Shown here: piece by piece, positions 17,547-27,326 of the stretch | Numbering within the stretch: the first letter of the stretch is position 1 | Layout of the letters: each line of letters starts with the position of its first letter | NCBI RefSeq assembly: GCF_042219825.1 | Contig: NZ_JBHJHQ010000002.1 | Location: forward strand, 434,001 to 498,000 | Direction: 5' to 3' | Length of the DNA: 64,000 bases | Source: JBHJHP01 sp042219825 | Lineage (GTDB): Bacteria; Bacteroidota; Bacteroidia; Bacteroidales; UBA5342 | Position numbers and translations under genes: made by a program | Notes under the pieces: model-generated | Database searches by the model: none | Told to the model about the DNA's origin: nothing | Seen by the model: only the letters and a program-made list of their open reading frames with translations

Positions 17547-20500
17547 ATGCTAAAAAAAATAACAGGGTTTTCTGTCAATTATCCGGTAACGGTTACCATG
17601 GTGATAACCGGGATATTGTTACTGGGCTATATCTCTTTTCAGAGATTAGGCATCGACTTGTTCCCTGACCTTAATAATCCGCGATTATATGTGGAAATCA
17701 AATCGGGAGAACGTCCACCCGAAGAGATAGAGGAAATGTTTGTGGACCGGGTGGAGGCGCTTGCTATTCGTCAGGCCGGAGTAACCAATGTGTCATCTGT
17801 TTCCAGGGTGGGACAGGCCCGTGTTGAAGTGGAATATACCTGGGGGAAGGATATGGATGAAGCCTTTCTGGATCTCTCAAAGGCTTTAGCCGTGATTGCC
17901 CAGAACGAGGAGGTGGATGAACTGAACATTACCCAGTATGATCCAAATGCTGAACCTGTGATGCTGATCGCGTTCCAGCGCAAAACGGATCAGGACATGG
18001 ACGACCTGCGAAAAGTTGCTGAAAACTATATCCGAAATGAGCTGATCAGGCTGGAAGGTATTGCTGACGTGGAGATTGACGGAGGCGAGGAACTGGAAGT
18101 CGTCATTGAAACCAACGATTATCTGTTGAAGGCGTATAATATAACTACCAGTGAACTGGTTAGCCGTATCAACAGTTTTAATCAGAATGTATCGGGTGGA
18201 TCCGTGGTAGAAATGGGACGCCGGTATGTGGTGAAAGGGATGAGCGAACTGACCAGTCTGAGTGACCTGGAAAATGTGATTGTTAAAATGGCCCGGCCAA
18301 CTGTGGAAAGCACCACTGGTCAGCAGTCCTCTGAATCGGTTCAGGCAACACCAGTTTTACTGAAAGAAGTAGCTAAAGTCTATTATAAACCTAAGGACCG
18401 TGAAAATCTGGTGACCATTAACGGGGTTCCGGCTTTAGGTTTATCAGTATATAAAGAAACCAAATACAATACGGTTCAGGCCGTCGATGATTTGAAAGAA
18501 GCACTTAAGGCCTTACAAAAGGCTTTACCCGGATATACATTAAAAATAGTTCAGGATCAGGGCGATTTCATTTCTTCTGCCATAAACGAGGTACGTGACA
18601 GCGCCATTTACGGTATTATCCTTGCCGTGTTTGTACTGCTTTTATTTCTGCGTAAAATAGGTCCGACGTTGATTGTATCATTTGCAATCCCGATATCTAT
18701 TGTGGCAACATTTGTCCTGATGTATTTTGATAACCTTACCATGAACATCATGACACTTGGAGGTTTGGCACTTGGTGCAGGTATGCTTGTTGATAACGCC
18801 ATTGTTGTTATCGAAAACATCTTCAGGCTGCATGAAAACGGTGAAAACACAAAAGATGCAGCCATTAACGGAACATCGCAGGTTGGTGGCGCCATTATTG
18901 CTTCTACGCTGACCACTATTGTTGTATTTCTGCCTATCGTTTATCTGCATGGTGCATCGGGTGAGTTATTCAAGGATCAGGCGTTAACAGTTACCTATTC
19001 ACTGTTGTGCTCACTGGTAGCTGCCATCTTTATGATCCCTATGTTTTATTACTGGATGTACAGAAAGAAAAAAACATTTGTTCAGGCTACCAACAGATCC
19101 GTAAAACTGACATGGTATGGTGAAATGCTCACGGGATTTCTGAAGCACAGGGGATTAATAATCTTTCTCGCCTTCTTAATAATGGGCGGCGGTTATTTAA
19201 TGTTGAGAGATCTTGGAAGTGAATTTATGCCACAGACTGAATCGCGGGACTTTTACGTGGATATCAAAATGCCGGAAGGGACACAGCTACAACGAACCTC
19301 CGGTGCCGTTGAGTCTGTTGAGCGCGTGATTAGAAGTGTTGTTGGTGATGATCTGTATATGATTTATGCTCAGACGGGACCATCATCCGGACTGACATCA
19401 AATGAAAACGGAGCTTTTGAAGATCAGAATATGGCGACCATCAAAGTAATTCTTGAACCGGACAGTACCATTCCAGCTCATGTATTTATGGAGCAGATCA
19501 ACAAGTACTATCCGTCATCAGATGAGATTGATGTTGTCACCCGTCAGGAACAAACCGCTTTGCAGTCCATTCTTGGAAATGAAAGTCAGCCGGTTGTGGT
19601 TGAGATCTCAGGAGAAGATCAGGATGAACTGGAAAACCTTTCGGTTCAGGTCATGAATAAACTAAAACAGGATTCCAATATAACCAACCTTGTATCGTCT
19701 GTGGAAGGAGGTGCACCGGAAGTTGAGGTAGTGATAGACCGTTACCGGGCAGGTTTACTGAATGTAAGCGTTTCTGATGTGGTGAATGTAATTTCCCAGC
19801 GTCTGGAAGGCACATCTGCCGGACAAATGGATATCTCAGGGGAACTGAGTGATATCACCATTAAAATGGATAAAACTTCATTATCGCAGATTGAAGATTT
19901 AAAAGTTAGTTCGGGTGATGTTGAGATCCCGGTAAGGGATGTGGCGAGCATCAGGACATCGGCAGCACCTCGCGAAATATTGCATAACAATCAGAATCGC
20001 ATCGTAAAAATTACTGCAGACATTGTGGGTGATATTCCACTCGATAAGATCTCACAACAAATAACTCAGGAATTGAGTGAAATTGCTTTTCCGAATGAGT
20101 ATAAATTTGAAATAACCGGAGAAGAGGCGCAACGTAAGGAATCCATGGATAACCTCACATTTGCCCTGATCCTTTCACTGATCCTGGTTTATATGGTGCT
20201 GGCTTCTCAGTTTGAGAGTCTGGTTCATCCGTTTACGATAATTCTGACAATTCCTCTTGCAATTGTAGGTGGTATAGGGATATTCTATATCCAGGGTGCG
20301 GCACTGAATATCATGGCTTACATCGGTATTATTATGCTGGCGGGTATTGCGGTGAACGATTCCATTATTCTGGTGGATGCCATAAATCAGTTGCAAAAGG
20401 AAGGGTATAAGCTTAAAGATGCCATTGTGGAAGCCGGACAGCGACGTATAAGGCCAATTTTAATGACAACATTAACAACCATTCTGGCATTGCTGCCGTT

Positions 20501-20666
20501 AACGTTTGGGTTTGGTGAAAGTGCCTCCTTACGTTCTCCAATGGCATGGGCCGTAATAGGTGGTTTGATAACATCTACGCTGTTGACATTGGTTGTTATC
20601 CCGTGCTTTTATTACGTGATCGAAACAGGATTAATTAAACTGGGTTTAAAAAAGGAGACCAGATAA
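17547..20666 (+). CDS. RND efflux pump permease
   Basis: A full-length (1039-residue) inner-membrane pump of the resistance-nodulation-division superfamily, with twelve helices and two large porter/docking loops. TM4 carries GMLVDNAIVVIENI, retaining the first of the two proton-relay aspartates of AcrB. TM10 reads LAGIAVNDSIILVDAI, without the AcrB Lys940, as in many Bacteroidota HAE-type pumps. A polar stretch (TVESTTGQQSSESV, residues ~253-266) is inserted in the first docking region. It lies 20 bases after the adaptor, and its stop overlaps the start of the next RND gene by one base (TAATG). Confidence 0.92.
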   Translation: MLKKITGFSVNYPVTVTMVITGILLLGYISFQRLGIDLFPDLNNPRLYVEIKSGERPPEEIEEMFVDRVEALAIRQAGVTNVSSVSRVGQARVEVEYTWGKDMDEAFLDLSKALAVIAQNEEVDELNITQYDPNAEPVMLIAFQRKTDQDMDDLRKVAENYIRNELIRLEGIADVEIDGGEELEVVIETNDYLLKAYNITTSELVSRINSFNQNVSGGSVVEMGRRYVVKGMSELTSLSDLENVIVKMARPTVESTTGQQSSESVQATPVLLKEVAKVYYKPKDRENLVTINGVPALGLSVYKETKYNTVQAVDDLKEALKALQKALPGYTLKIVQDQGDFISSAINEVRDSAIYGIILAVFVLLLFLRKIGPTLIVSFAIPISIVATFVLMYFDNLTMNIMTLGGLALGAGMLVDNAIVVIENIFRLHENGENTKDAAINGTSQVGGAIIASTLTTIVVFLPIVYLHGASGELFKDQALTVTYSLLCSLVAAIFMIPMFYYWMYRKKKTFVQATNRSVKLTWYGEMLTGFLKHRGLIIFLAFLIMGGGYLMLRDLGSEFMPQTESRDFYVDIKMPEGTQLQRTSGAVESVERVIRSVVGDDLYMIYAQTGPSSGLTSNENGAFEDQNMATIKVILEPDSTIPAHVFMEQINKYYPSSDEIDVVTRQEQTALQSILGNESQPVVVEISGEDQDELENLSVQVMNKLKQDSNITNLVSSVEGGAPEVEVVIDRYRAGLLNVSVSDVVNVISQRLEGTSAGQMDISGELSDITIKMDKTSLSQIEDLKVSSGDVEIPVRDVASIRTSAAPREILHNNQNRIVKITADIVGDIPLDKISQQITQELSEIAFPNEYKFEITGEEAQRKESMDNLTFALILSLILVYMVLASQFESLVHPFTIILTIPLAIVGGIGIFYIQGAALNIMAYIGIIMLAGIAVNDSIILVDAINQLQKEGYKLKDAIVEAGQRRIRPILMTTLTTILALLPLTFGFGESASLRSPMAWAVIGGLITSTLLTLVVIPCFYYVIETGLIKLGLKKETR

Positions 20667-23600
20667 TGCGATTTGTGATTAACAGGAAGGTACTTATATC
20701 GATGCTTTTCCTGGCAGTAACAATGCTGGGCGTTATCTCCTATAAGCAACTCAAGCTTGAACTTTTTCCCAGTGCAGAGCTGCCGGATGTTTATGTTCAG
20801 GTTTCTTCTTCTCTTGAAGTTACCCCTGAGTATCTGGAGGAAAAAGCAGTTATTCCGCTTGAAGGTGTTATTGGCAGTCTGGAAGGGATTGATGAGATTG
20901 AGTCAACAGCAGGAACCCGCAGCGGATCGATCCATATCACTTATCAGGACGATGTGGACTTTAAATATGCATATCTGAAGCTGGAAGAACGTATCAACAG
21001 TGTTCGTGGGGCGCTACCTGATGAATTTCAGGTGAACGTTGTAAAGGCCAGCGATCAGATGCAAAGTATGAGCACTGTTCTGATGGAACTGCAGGTAAGA
21101 GGCAGTGGAGGAACAGACAGGCTACGCAATGTGGTGGATGAAAAAATAGGACCCGAACTGGAGAATATTGACGGTGTGGCCGGAATTACGGTATATGGAG
21201 GTCGCGAAAAATCTGTTGAGGTGATTCTGAATAAGGAATCCTGCGAAGCGCACCATATTACGCCTGCATCGGTTCGACGGATGTTATCAGCCAGTTTACA
21301 GGACAGGAGTTATGCCGGAAAGATAGAGGAGCGGGGGAAACGTTATTTTGTTTATGTTGAAGGGGAATACCAGAAAGTATCGGATATTGAGGACCTGGTC
21401 ATTCAGGATAATATCCGGTTAAAGGATGTAGCCAAAGTATTTTATGGCGAAAAGGATGAAACTAGCATCAGCCGTGTCAATGGCAAGGATGCAGTAAGTA
21501 TAGTGGTATTAAATGATGCTCAGGCGAATATTATTGATGTTTCACATGCTGTTAAGAATGTTATTGAAAAGCAGAATGAGAAATATGCATATCTGGATGT
21601 GGAAATTGTAGTGCAGCAGAATATTGCTGAGGTCATGGAAAATAACATAGACCAGATTATCGATCTGGCTCTGACCGGTGGTCTGCTTGCAATTTTCATT
21701 TTATGGGTATTTCTTAGAAATATAAGTCTTGTAACGATAGTTGCACTGGCTATTCCTGTTTCAGTTTATTCAGCGTTTAACTTCTTTTATGCTTACGATC
21801 TTACAATAAACAGTCTTACGCTGGTAGGTTTGGCGCTGGCTGTGGGAATGTTGCTGGATAACAGCATTGTTGTGCTTGAAAATATATACCGGTTGCGATC
21901 GGCTGGATACAATGCGGCAGATTCGGTGATAAAAGGAACCAAAGAGGTGTGGCGATCAGTGGTGGCGGCAACACTCACCACTGTGACTGTGTTTTTGCCG
22001 TTCCTGTTTTCTTCAAACTACCTGATCAAATTATTTGGGAAACATATTGGGGTGTCGATCATTTCAACCCTGACTATTTCACTTATTGTGTCCATGTTGC
22101 TGATACCAATGGCAGTACACGTGGTGATAAAAAAACAACAGGCTGGTAAAATAAATTCATTTAAAACCGTATCCATCAGGAACCGTGCCGTAAGATTTTA
22201 TCTTTTGTTTTTGAAGACGGCCTTCAGAAATCCGGTGGCGACGATTATTATAGCTGTGGTACTGTTTTTTGTTACCATTTTTGGTGCGAATATGGTAAGT
22301 ATTAGCACCAGTCAGGAAGTTCAGACCAACGACCTGAGAGTTACAGTTACCATGCCTTCGGGTTCAACCCTGGCTGCAACGGATAAGCTGGTAACTCAGA
22401 TCGAAGATAAGCTGAAGGATGTGACGGAAATACAGGATGTTATTTCCAGCATTCAGGAAGAAGACGCCGTTATAACCTTGAAACTGAAAGACAAGTTTGA
22501 AAAAATAAACGATTTGTCGTTTGCGGATTTATCCGAATCCATCCAACGTAAGATTGGCGAAATGGAACCGGCAGATATCAGTATCTCCGGTACAGCTTCG
22601 TCCAGCGGACTTGGTTCTGCCGGCGGTAATTCGGGCAGAGGTTCGGGCAGCCGTGGTAACACAGGATTCCTTCGAATGATGGGAATAGGTCAGGAACAGG
22701 ATTATATCGTTATTAAAGGGCAGGATTTTGATTTGATGGTCACTATTGCAGATGACCTGGAATATTATCTTGAGGAACTGGATAATGTGAGTAGAGCCTG
22801 GGAAACAGCCCGCGAAAACCAACCTGAAGCACGCATCAATTTCGACCGCCATCTGATGTCGGATTACAACCTCTCTCTTTCAGATGTGGCCAACGAGCTA
22901 AATGCATTCAGTCGTCAGGTATCATCCAACGTGAATTTTAAGCAGGGTGGGGAGGAGTACGAAATCATGATAACGTATGATAGCGACACTGTTGATACAA
23001 ATGTGGATAAAACCTTTGATGATCTGAGAGAGTTGCAGGTGTCAAGTTCAACGGATCAGTCGGGAGCAGGACATGAACTGGGTTCTTTTGCCAATGTTTA
23101 TACGGACCGAGGTTTAAGGGAAATTACACGTTTAAATCAGACCAAACACCTGGAGGTTATTTACCAGTTTAACAACGAAATATACGAATCCAAGACCTTG
23201 CTGGAAGCAGCACAAATGGAGGTAGAGCAGGTTGTGGATGCCTATAATATCCCTCAGGGTATTGCAGTGGAAATGGTACATGAAGAATCGGATCTGAATG
23301 AATTTTATTCTTTATTCGGAATTGCACTGCTGCTCATTTACATGATACTGGCAGCGGTTTTTGAATCTTTCATCACACCGATAGTTCTGTTATTTTCAGT
23401 GCCTATGGCAGCAATAGGATCATTCCTGTTTTTGATGTTGTCAGGAAACTCGCTGTACAACGCCAATACATTAACCGGTTTTCTGATCTTACTTGGAATT
23501 GTGGTCAATAACGGAATTATACTGATTGACTTTACCAATATCCTGCGAAAACAGGGGAACCGTACATCCCGTGCATTAATTACGGCCGGTCTTTCAAGGG

Positions 23601-25369
23601 TAAGGCCTATATTGATTACTGCAATAACCACAATTGTGGCTATGGTACCGCTGGCGATGGGTGATGCCGAATATGTTTCACTAATCGGTGTTCCCTTTGC
23701 AATTACAGTAATTGGAGGTTTATCGGTGAGCACAATTCTGACACTGGTATTTATTCCAACACTTTATCTTGCACTTGAAAATGTGGTTCAGTGGATAAAA
23801 CGTCTTGAATTATCCATATCAATTCCGATGGGAATTATGGTTGTGGCAGGTTTGGTGGTAACCATAACGGAAATTAGTACATTCCTGTGGCAGCTGGCAG
23901 TAGGATTTTTAGTGATCACAGGAATTCCTGCAATGGTATATCTGGCACTCAGCAGTTTTAAGCGGGCAAATACAAAACTAATAGGTGATAATGATCCCAT
24001 CATTATTACCATCCAGAATCTGGTTAAAATTTACGGCAGACCGTCGTTGTTTGGCCGTGAGTGGAGCTCATCGATGGCAATGTCAGGTGTTGATGTGGAT
24101 GACGTGAAAAGCAAAAAAGAGTTATGGCAGAACCTGATATGGCAGATCCCGGTTTTTATTTTTCTCATATATCTGGGATGGTTCCACATGACAGAAGATA
24201 TATATTCATTTATTGTTGCAGTTATCATATATATCATGTTCCTGGGACTGATGGGGATATTTGTTCGTGCCCAAGTGAAAGCGTACAGGTTCCTTAATAA
24301 AGTAAAGACCATACTGTTTTTTGGAATTCCTGCCATTTATGGTTTATTGTTTTACATGCGTTGGAATAATCTTGCCATGGTAATTATTATTTCAATTTTC
24401 TGGTATCTTATCATTGCCGCAATGGCCCTATCACCATCGTTAATATCGGGCAGGAAAAAACCGGAAAACTACCCGAAAATATTTCGGTGGTATGTAAAAC
24501 TGGTATCACGAATTCCAGGTGTTGGTTTCCAGAAAGAACCATTCAAAGCACTAAAAGGTGTAAGCCTCGAAATTACCACTGGTATGTTTGGCCTGTTGGG
24601 ACCCAATGGTGCAGGTAAATCAACGATGATGCGTAATATTTGTGGTATTCTGGATCAGAGTTATGGTAAAATTTGGATCAACGGACACGATACAGAGTTG
24701 AACCGTGAGGAGCTGCAGGGTTTGATCGGGTATCTGCCACAGGAATTTGGCATGTACGAGAATATGACGGCTTATGCGTACCTTGATTATCAGGCTATTT
24801 TAAAAGGTATTACAGATAGTAAATTGCGTAAAGAACGCATTATGTATGTGCTTGAAGCAGTGCATATGCTGGAAAACAGAGATAAACGCATCGGTTCATT
24901 TTCGGGTGGTATGAAACAACGTATCGGAATTGCCCAGATATTATTGCATCTGCCACGCATTCTTGTTGTGGATGAACCAACTGCCGGATTGGATCCGAGG
25001 GAAAGAATCCGCTTCAGAAACCTTTTGGTGGAACTGAGCCGTGAACGTGTAGTTATTTTCTCTACACACATCATAGAAGATATTTCAAGTTCATGTAATT
25101 ACATGGCTGTTATTAACCGTGGTAATGTGGTTTATAAAGGAACACCGAAAGCTATGGCTGACGAGGCTGAAGGGAAGGTATGGCGGTTTAGTGTCCCTGT
25201 TGAAAAATTTGAGGAAGTAACCAAAGATCTGATAGTAGTTCATCATATGCGTGAGGGAAGAAGTATCAGGGTGAGGTGTTTGTCTGCGCAACAACCTTAC
25301 GAAGATGCTGTTAATGAGACACCTTTACTGGAAGATGCTTATTTGTGGCTGATTAAATCAACCCGTTAA
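20666..25369 (+). CDS. RND permease fused to an ABC ATPase
   Basis: A 1567-residue protein in one frame. Residues 1 to ~1045 are a complete RND permease (TM4 GMLLDNSIVVLENIYRL; TM10 LLGIVVNNGIILIDF), with a Ser/Gly linker at ~642-670 in the second porter loop. Two further helices (~1050-1097) follow, then IITIQNLVKIYGRP (1112-1125), which looks like the first strand and A-loop (Tyr1123) of an ABC ATPase. About four membrane helices then intervene (~1150-1262) before the ATPase resumes: Walker A GPNGAGKST at 1312-1320, Q-loop GYLPQEFG, signature FSGGMKQR at 1412, Walker B RILVVDEP at 1431-1438, switch His1468. In the operon's free ATPase the A-loop to Walker A distance is 23 residues; here it is 189. 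The ATPase likely works with the permease 12 bases downstream. Confidence 0.9.
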   Translation: MRFVINRKVLISMLFLAVTMLGVISYKQLKLELFPSAELPDVYVQVSSSLEVTPEYLEEKAVIPLEGVIGSLEGIDEIESTAGTRSGSIHITYQDDVDFKYAYLKLEERINSVRGALPDEFQVNVVKASDQMQSMSTVLMELQVRGSGGTDRLRNVVDEKIGPELENIDGVAGITVYGGREKSVEVILNKESCEAHHITPASVRRMLSASLQDRSYAGKIEERGKRYFVYVEGEYQKVSDIEDLVIQDNIRLKDVAKVFYGEKDETSISRVNGKDAVSIVVLNDAQANIIDVSHAVKNVIEKQNEKYAYLDVEIVVQQNIAEVMENNIDQIIDLALTGGLLAIFILWVFLRNISLVTIVALAIPVSVYSAFNFFYAYDLTINSLTLVGLALAVGMLLDNSIVVLENIYRLRSAGYNAADSVIKGTKEVWRSVVAATLTTVTVFLPFLFSSNYLIKLFGKHIGVSIISTLTISLIVSMLLIPMAVHVVIKKQQAGKINSFKTVSIRNRAVRFYLLFLKTAFRNPVATIIIAVVLFFVTIFGANMVSISTSQEVQTNDLRVTVTMPSGSTLAATDKLVTQIEDKLKDVTEIQDVISSIQEEDAVITLKLKDKFEKINDLSFADLSESIQRKIGEMEPADISISGTASSSGLGSAGGNSGRGSGSRGNTGFLRMMGIGQEQDYIVIKGQDFDLMVTIADDLEYYLEELDNVSRAWETARENQPEARINFDRHLMSDYNLSLSDVANELNAFSRQVSSNVNFKQGGEEYEIMITYDSDTVDTNVDKTFDDLRELQVSSSTDQSGAGHELGSFANVYTDRGLREITRLNQTKHLEVIYQFNNEIYESKTLLEAAQMEVEQVVDAYNIPQGIAVEMVHEESDLNEFYSLFGIALLLIYMILAAVFESFITPIVLLFSVPMAAIGSFLFLMLSGNSLYNANTLTGFLILLGIVVNNGIILIDFTNILRKQGNRTSRALITAGLSRVRPILITAITTIVAMVPLAMGDAEYVSLIGVPFAITVIGGLSVSTILTLVFIPTLYLALENVVQWIKRLELSISIPMGIMVVAGLVVTITEISTFLWQLAVGFLVITGIPAMVYLALSSFKRANTKLIGDNDPIIITIQNLVKIYGRPSLFGREWSSSMAMSGVDVDDVKSKKELWQNLIWQIPVFIFLIYLGWFHMTEDIYSFIVAVIIYIMFLGLMGIFVRAQVKAYRFLNKVKTILFFGIPAIYGLLFYMRWNNLAMVIIISIFWYLIIAAMALSPSLISGRKKPENYPKIFRWYVKLVSRIPGVGFQKEPFKALKGVSLEITTGMFGLLGPNGAGKSTMMRNICGILDQSYGKIWINGHDTELNREELQGLIGYLPQEFGMYENMTAYAYLDYQAILKGITDSKLRKERIMYVLEAVHMLENRDKRIGSFSGGMKQRIGIAQILLHLPRILVVDEPTAGLDPRERIRFRNLLVELSRERVVIFSTHIIEDISSSCNYMAVINRGNVVYKGTPKAMADEAEGKVWRFSVPVEKFEEVTKDLIVVHHMREGRSIRVRCLSAQQPYEDAVNETPLLEDAYLWLIKSTR

Positions 25370-25381
25370 ACTGAAGAAAAA

Positions 25382-26098
25382 ATGGGAATTACATTTAAAA
25401 ATACATTAAATAACACATGGCGGTTGGTTACATATAACCTTAAAATTGTCTTCGGTGGCAAATTCTGGCTGTTTGTATTATCGGCATTATTGTTCTTCCT
25501 GATTTTCGGTACAATTCAGGCTTTTAATGATGATTATTTTACTCAGGATGAAATATATGGCTTGTTACTGTTACCATCACTGTTGCTGATTTTTTATCCT
25601 ACTGTTTTTGGGATTCAGAATGATGCGGATATGCGGACCCTGGAAATTATTTTCGGTATACCGGATTACCGCTATAAAGTATGGTTTGTTAGGCTGATAA
25701 TGGTCTTTCTGATAGTTTTTGCACTGTTGTTTCCCTTGGCATACCTGGCCCGGGTCCTACTGATTGATTTTGACTATATTCCGATGATCCTTCAGCTGAT
25801 GGTAGTAGTATTGTTTGTAGGTAATCTGGCGTTTTTCCTTTCTACATGGATCAAGAATGGAAATGCTACGGCAGTAGTTGTTGTATTAATTGGCCTGATC
25901 TATTTTATAATGCAGGGAGTATTACGCGAATCAATGTGGAATATATTTCTGAATCCGTTCAGACAGCTGGAGGGTACAGCAGCTCTGTTGTGGGAAGAAA
26001 CCGTTATGTATAACCGGATATTTATGCTTTCTGCCTCTGTAATCTTTATATTGTTTGGCTTACTTAATTTACAGAGAAGGGAAAAGTTCTTACGGTAA
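25382..26098 (+). CDS. ABC-2-type permease
   Basis: A 238-residue membrane protein with six hydrophobic helices and no large soluble domain, typical of ABC-2 permeases (NatB/CcmB size). It lacks a signal peptide. It lies 12 bases after the RND-ABC fusion gene and is the last gene of the operon, so it is the most likely membrane partner of the fused ATPase domain. A second possibility is that it pairs with the giant permease as a heterodimer. Substrate unknown. Confidence 0.8.
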   Translation: MGITFKNTLNNTWRLVTYNLKIVFGGKFWLFVLSALLFFLIFGTIQAFNDDYFTQDEIYGLLLLPSLLLIFYPTVFGIQNDADMRTLEIIFGIPDYRYKVWFVRLIMVFLIVFALLFPLAYLARVLLIDFDYIPMILQLMVVVLFVGNLAFFLSTWIKNGNATAVVVVLIGLIYFIMQGVLRESMWNIFLNPFRQLEGTAALLWEETVMYNRIFMLSASVIFILFGLLNLQRREKFLR

Positions 26099-26124
26099 GC
26101 AACTGACAACTAATTCATATGCAC

Positions 26125-26168
26125 AGTACTCATCTGAAGACTTCATGATCTCGGGTGAGTACTTTATT
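26125..26168 (+). terminator. Hairpin at the end of the exporter operon
   Basis: AGTACTCA (26125-26132) and TGAGTACT (26156-26163) pair, with the smaller palindrome GAAGACTTC in the loop; TTATT follows. It stands 27 bases after the last stop. The T-run is short, so it is a likely but imperfect terminator. Confidence 0.45.
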
Positions 26169-26178
26169 AAGGGATACC

Positions 26179-26210
26179 GGCGAGGGCTTCGTTTTACCGA
26201 AACCATCGCT
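26179..26210. repeat. REP-like palindrome, degenerate copy
   Basis: GCGAGGGCTTC...GAAACCATCGC resembles the palindromes at 35752-35784 and 36117-36149 that accompany the transposase gene. It has lost one base of the centre, and its right arm carries a mismatch (CCATCGCT for CCCTCGCT). It lies between convergent genes, a usual place for REP elements. Confidence 0.6.
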
Positions 26211-26237
26211 GATCATATAAACTATTTATAAATAAAT

Positions 26238-26690
26238 TTACATGTTCATTATCATCCCTTTTAATGACCATAAAATTGCCAGTACATCCTTTTTTGACTC
26301 TTCATCAATCTTATGATTGTCCAGAACCATCATTATATCATCAACAACGCACATATATTCAGCAGCAGATATATTCATCCCTTTATGGGTGTCAGGCATA
26401 TCTTTTCCTGTATATTGAACCGGACCTCCGCTGCCTGCGCTGAAAAATTCAATAGTGTGTTGCCGGATGACTGCCATACGTTCCGGTTGTTCTTTGTATG
26501 GTAGAAAACGAGCTTTTATTTCCGGATTATTCATATGTGCTTCAATCACATCATCTACTATGCTTGCAATTCCTTCGGTGCCGCCAAGTCTCTCAAAAAG
26601 AGTGGTTTCTTTTGTGTTAGTTGGTTCCTGTGAGTGACTCATAAATATTATTATTAAAAAGGTGAATACTGTTAAAATTAACTTTTTCAT
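26238..26690 (-). CDS. Exported group 1 truncated haemoglobin
   Basis: A 150-residue protein with an N-terminal signal sequence (MKKLILTVFTFLIIIFMSHSQ) ahead of a trHbN-type globin. The family pattern is clear: LFERLGGTEGIASIVDDVIE, then GGPVQYTGKDM and the proximal haem ligand His102 in DTHKGMNIS. Truncated haemoglobins bind oxygen or nitric oxide, and group 1 members are often linked to NO dioxygenation. Most are cytoplasmic; the signal peptide puts this one in the periplasm. It sits alone, 93 bases after a cupin gene on the same strand. Confidence 0.85.
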   Translation of the reverse strand: MKKLILTVFTFLIIIFMSHSQEPTNTKETTLFERLGGTEGIASIVDDVIEAHMNNPEIKARFLPYKEQPERMAVIRQHTIEFFSAGSGGPVQYTGKDMPDTHKGMNISAAEYMCVVDDIMMVLDNHKIDEESKKDVLAILWSLKGMIMNM

Positions 26691-26783
26691 AATGGTAATA
26701 ATTTATAATCAGTTAGTTATTAATTAAAAGTGAATTCCATTGTTTTTAGAGAATACATACAAAAATGCCCTCATAAGCATTAT

Positions 26784-27170
26784 TTATCCTTTAACCTTTT
26801 CAATCATGTGATTGATTACATGCGTATGCTTGTGCTGAGGGCTGAACATTATAATTTCAGCATCTTTAGTGACTTTAACATTATGTCCTGATGGCCAATA
26901 AAAAAGATCATGCGCGTTCACGGTTTCTTCAATTCCATGCGCATCAGTGGTTGTAAGCTGTCCACTTAATACATATCCCCAATGTGGACACTGACAGAGG
27001 TTTCCTTCAAGTCCTATGAACAGTGGAGTTGTATCTACACCTTTTGAAAGACTGAAATATTCACTACTAATTTTCCCTAATCCGGTTGCATCGCCAAAAT
27101 CGACTTGCTGGCGAATAATTGCTCCGGGAATCTCCATTTTTACTTCAATGTTGTCTTTTAAGATTTTCAT
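26784..27170 (-). CDS. Cupin-fold protein
   Basis: A 128-residue single-domain protein with cupin-like pattern: LCQCPHWGYVLSGQLTTTD (residues ~58-76), then HDLFYWPSGHNVKV. The CQCPHWGY segment has cysteines and a histidine placed to bind a metal or small ligand. No enzymatic role can be assigned. It lies between the AraC regulator and the exported globin on the same strand. Confidence 0.7.
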   Translation of the reverse strand: MKILKDNIEVKMEIPGAIIRQQVDFGDATGLGKISSEYFSLSKGVDTTPLFIGLEGNLCQCPHWGYVLSGQLTTTDAHGIEETVNAHDLFYWPSGHNVKVTKDAEIIMFSPQHKHTHVINHMIEKVKG

Positions 27171-27326
27171 GATTATACTTTTTATGATTTGAAATTGAAC
27201 CTAATTAGTACCCTAAAATTTTACAGTAATTTGTATACAGCATAGTTATACCTATTTAGATTGAAACAGGTGGACATTTGGTTCAAAAAAAAGTAAATTT
27301 AGATCAAATAAAAATAGCGAGGTAAA

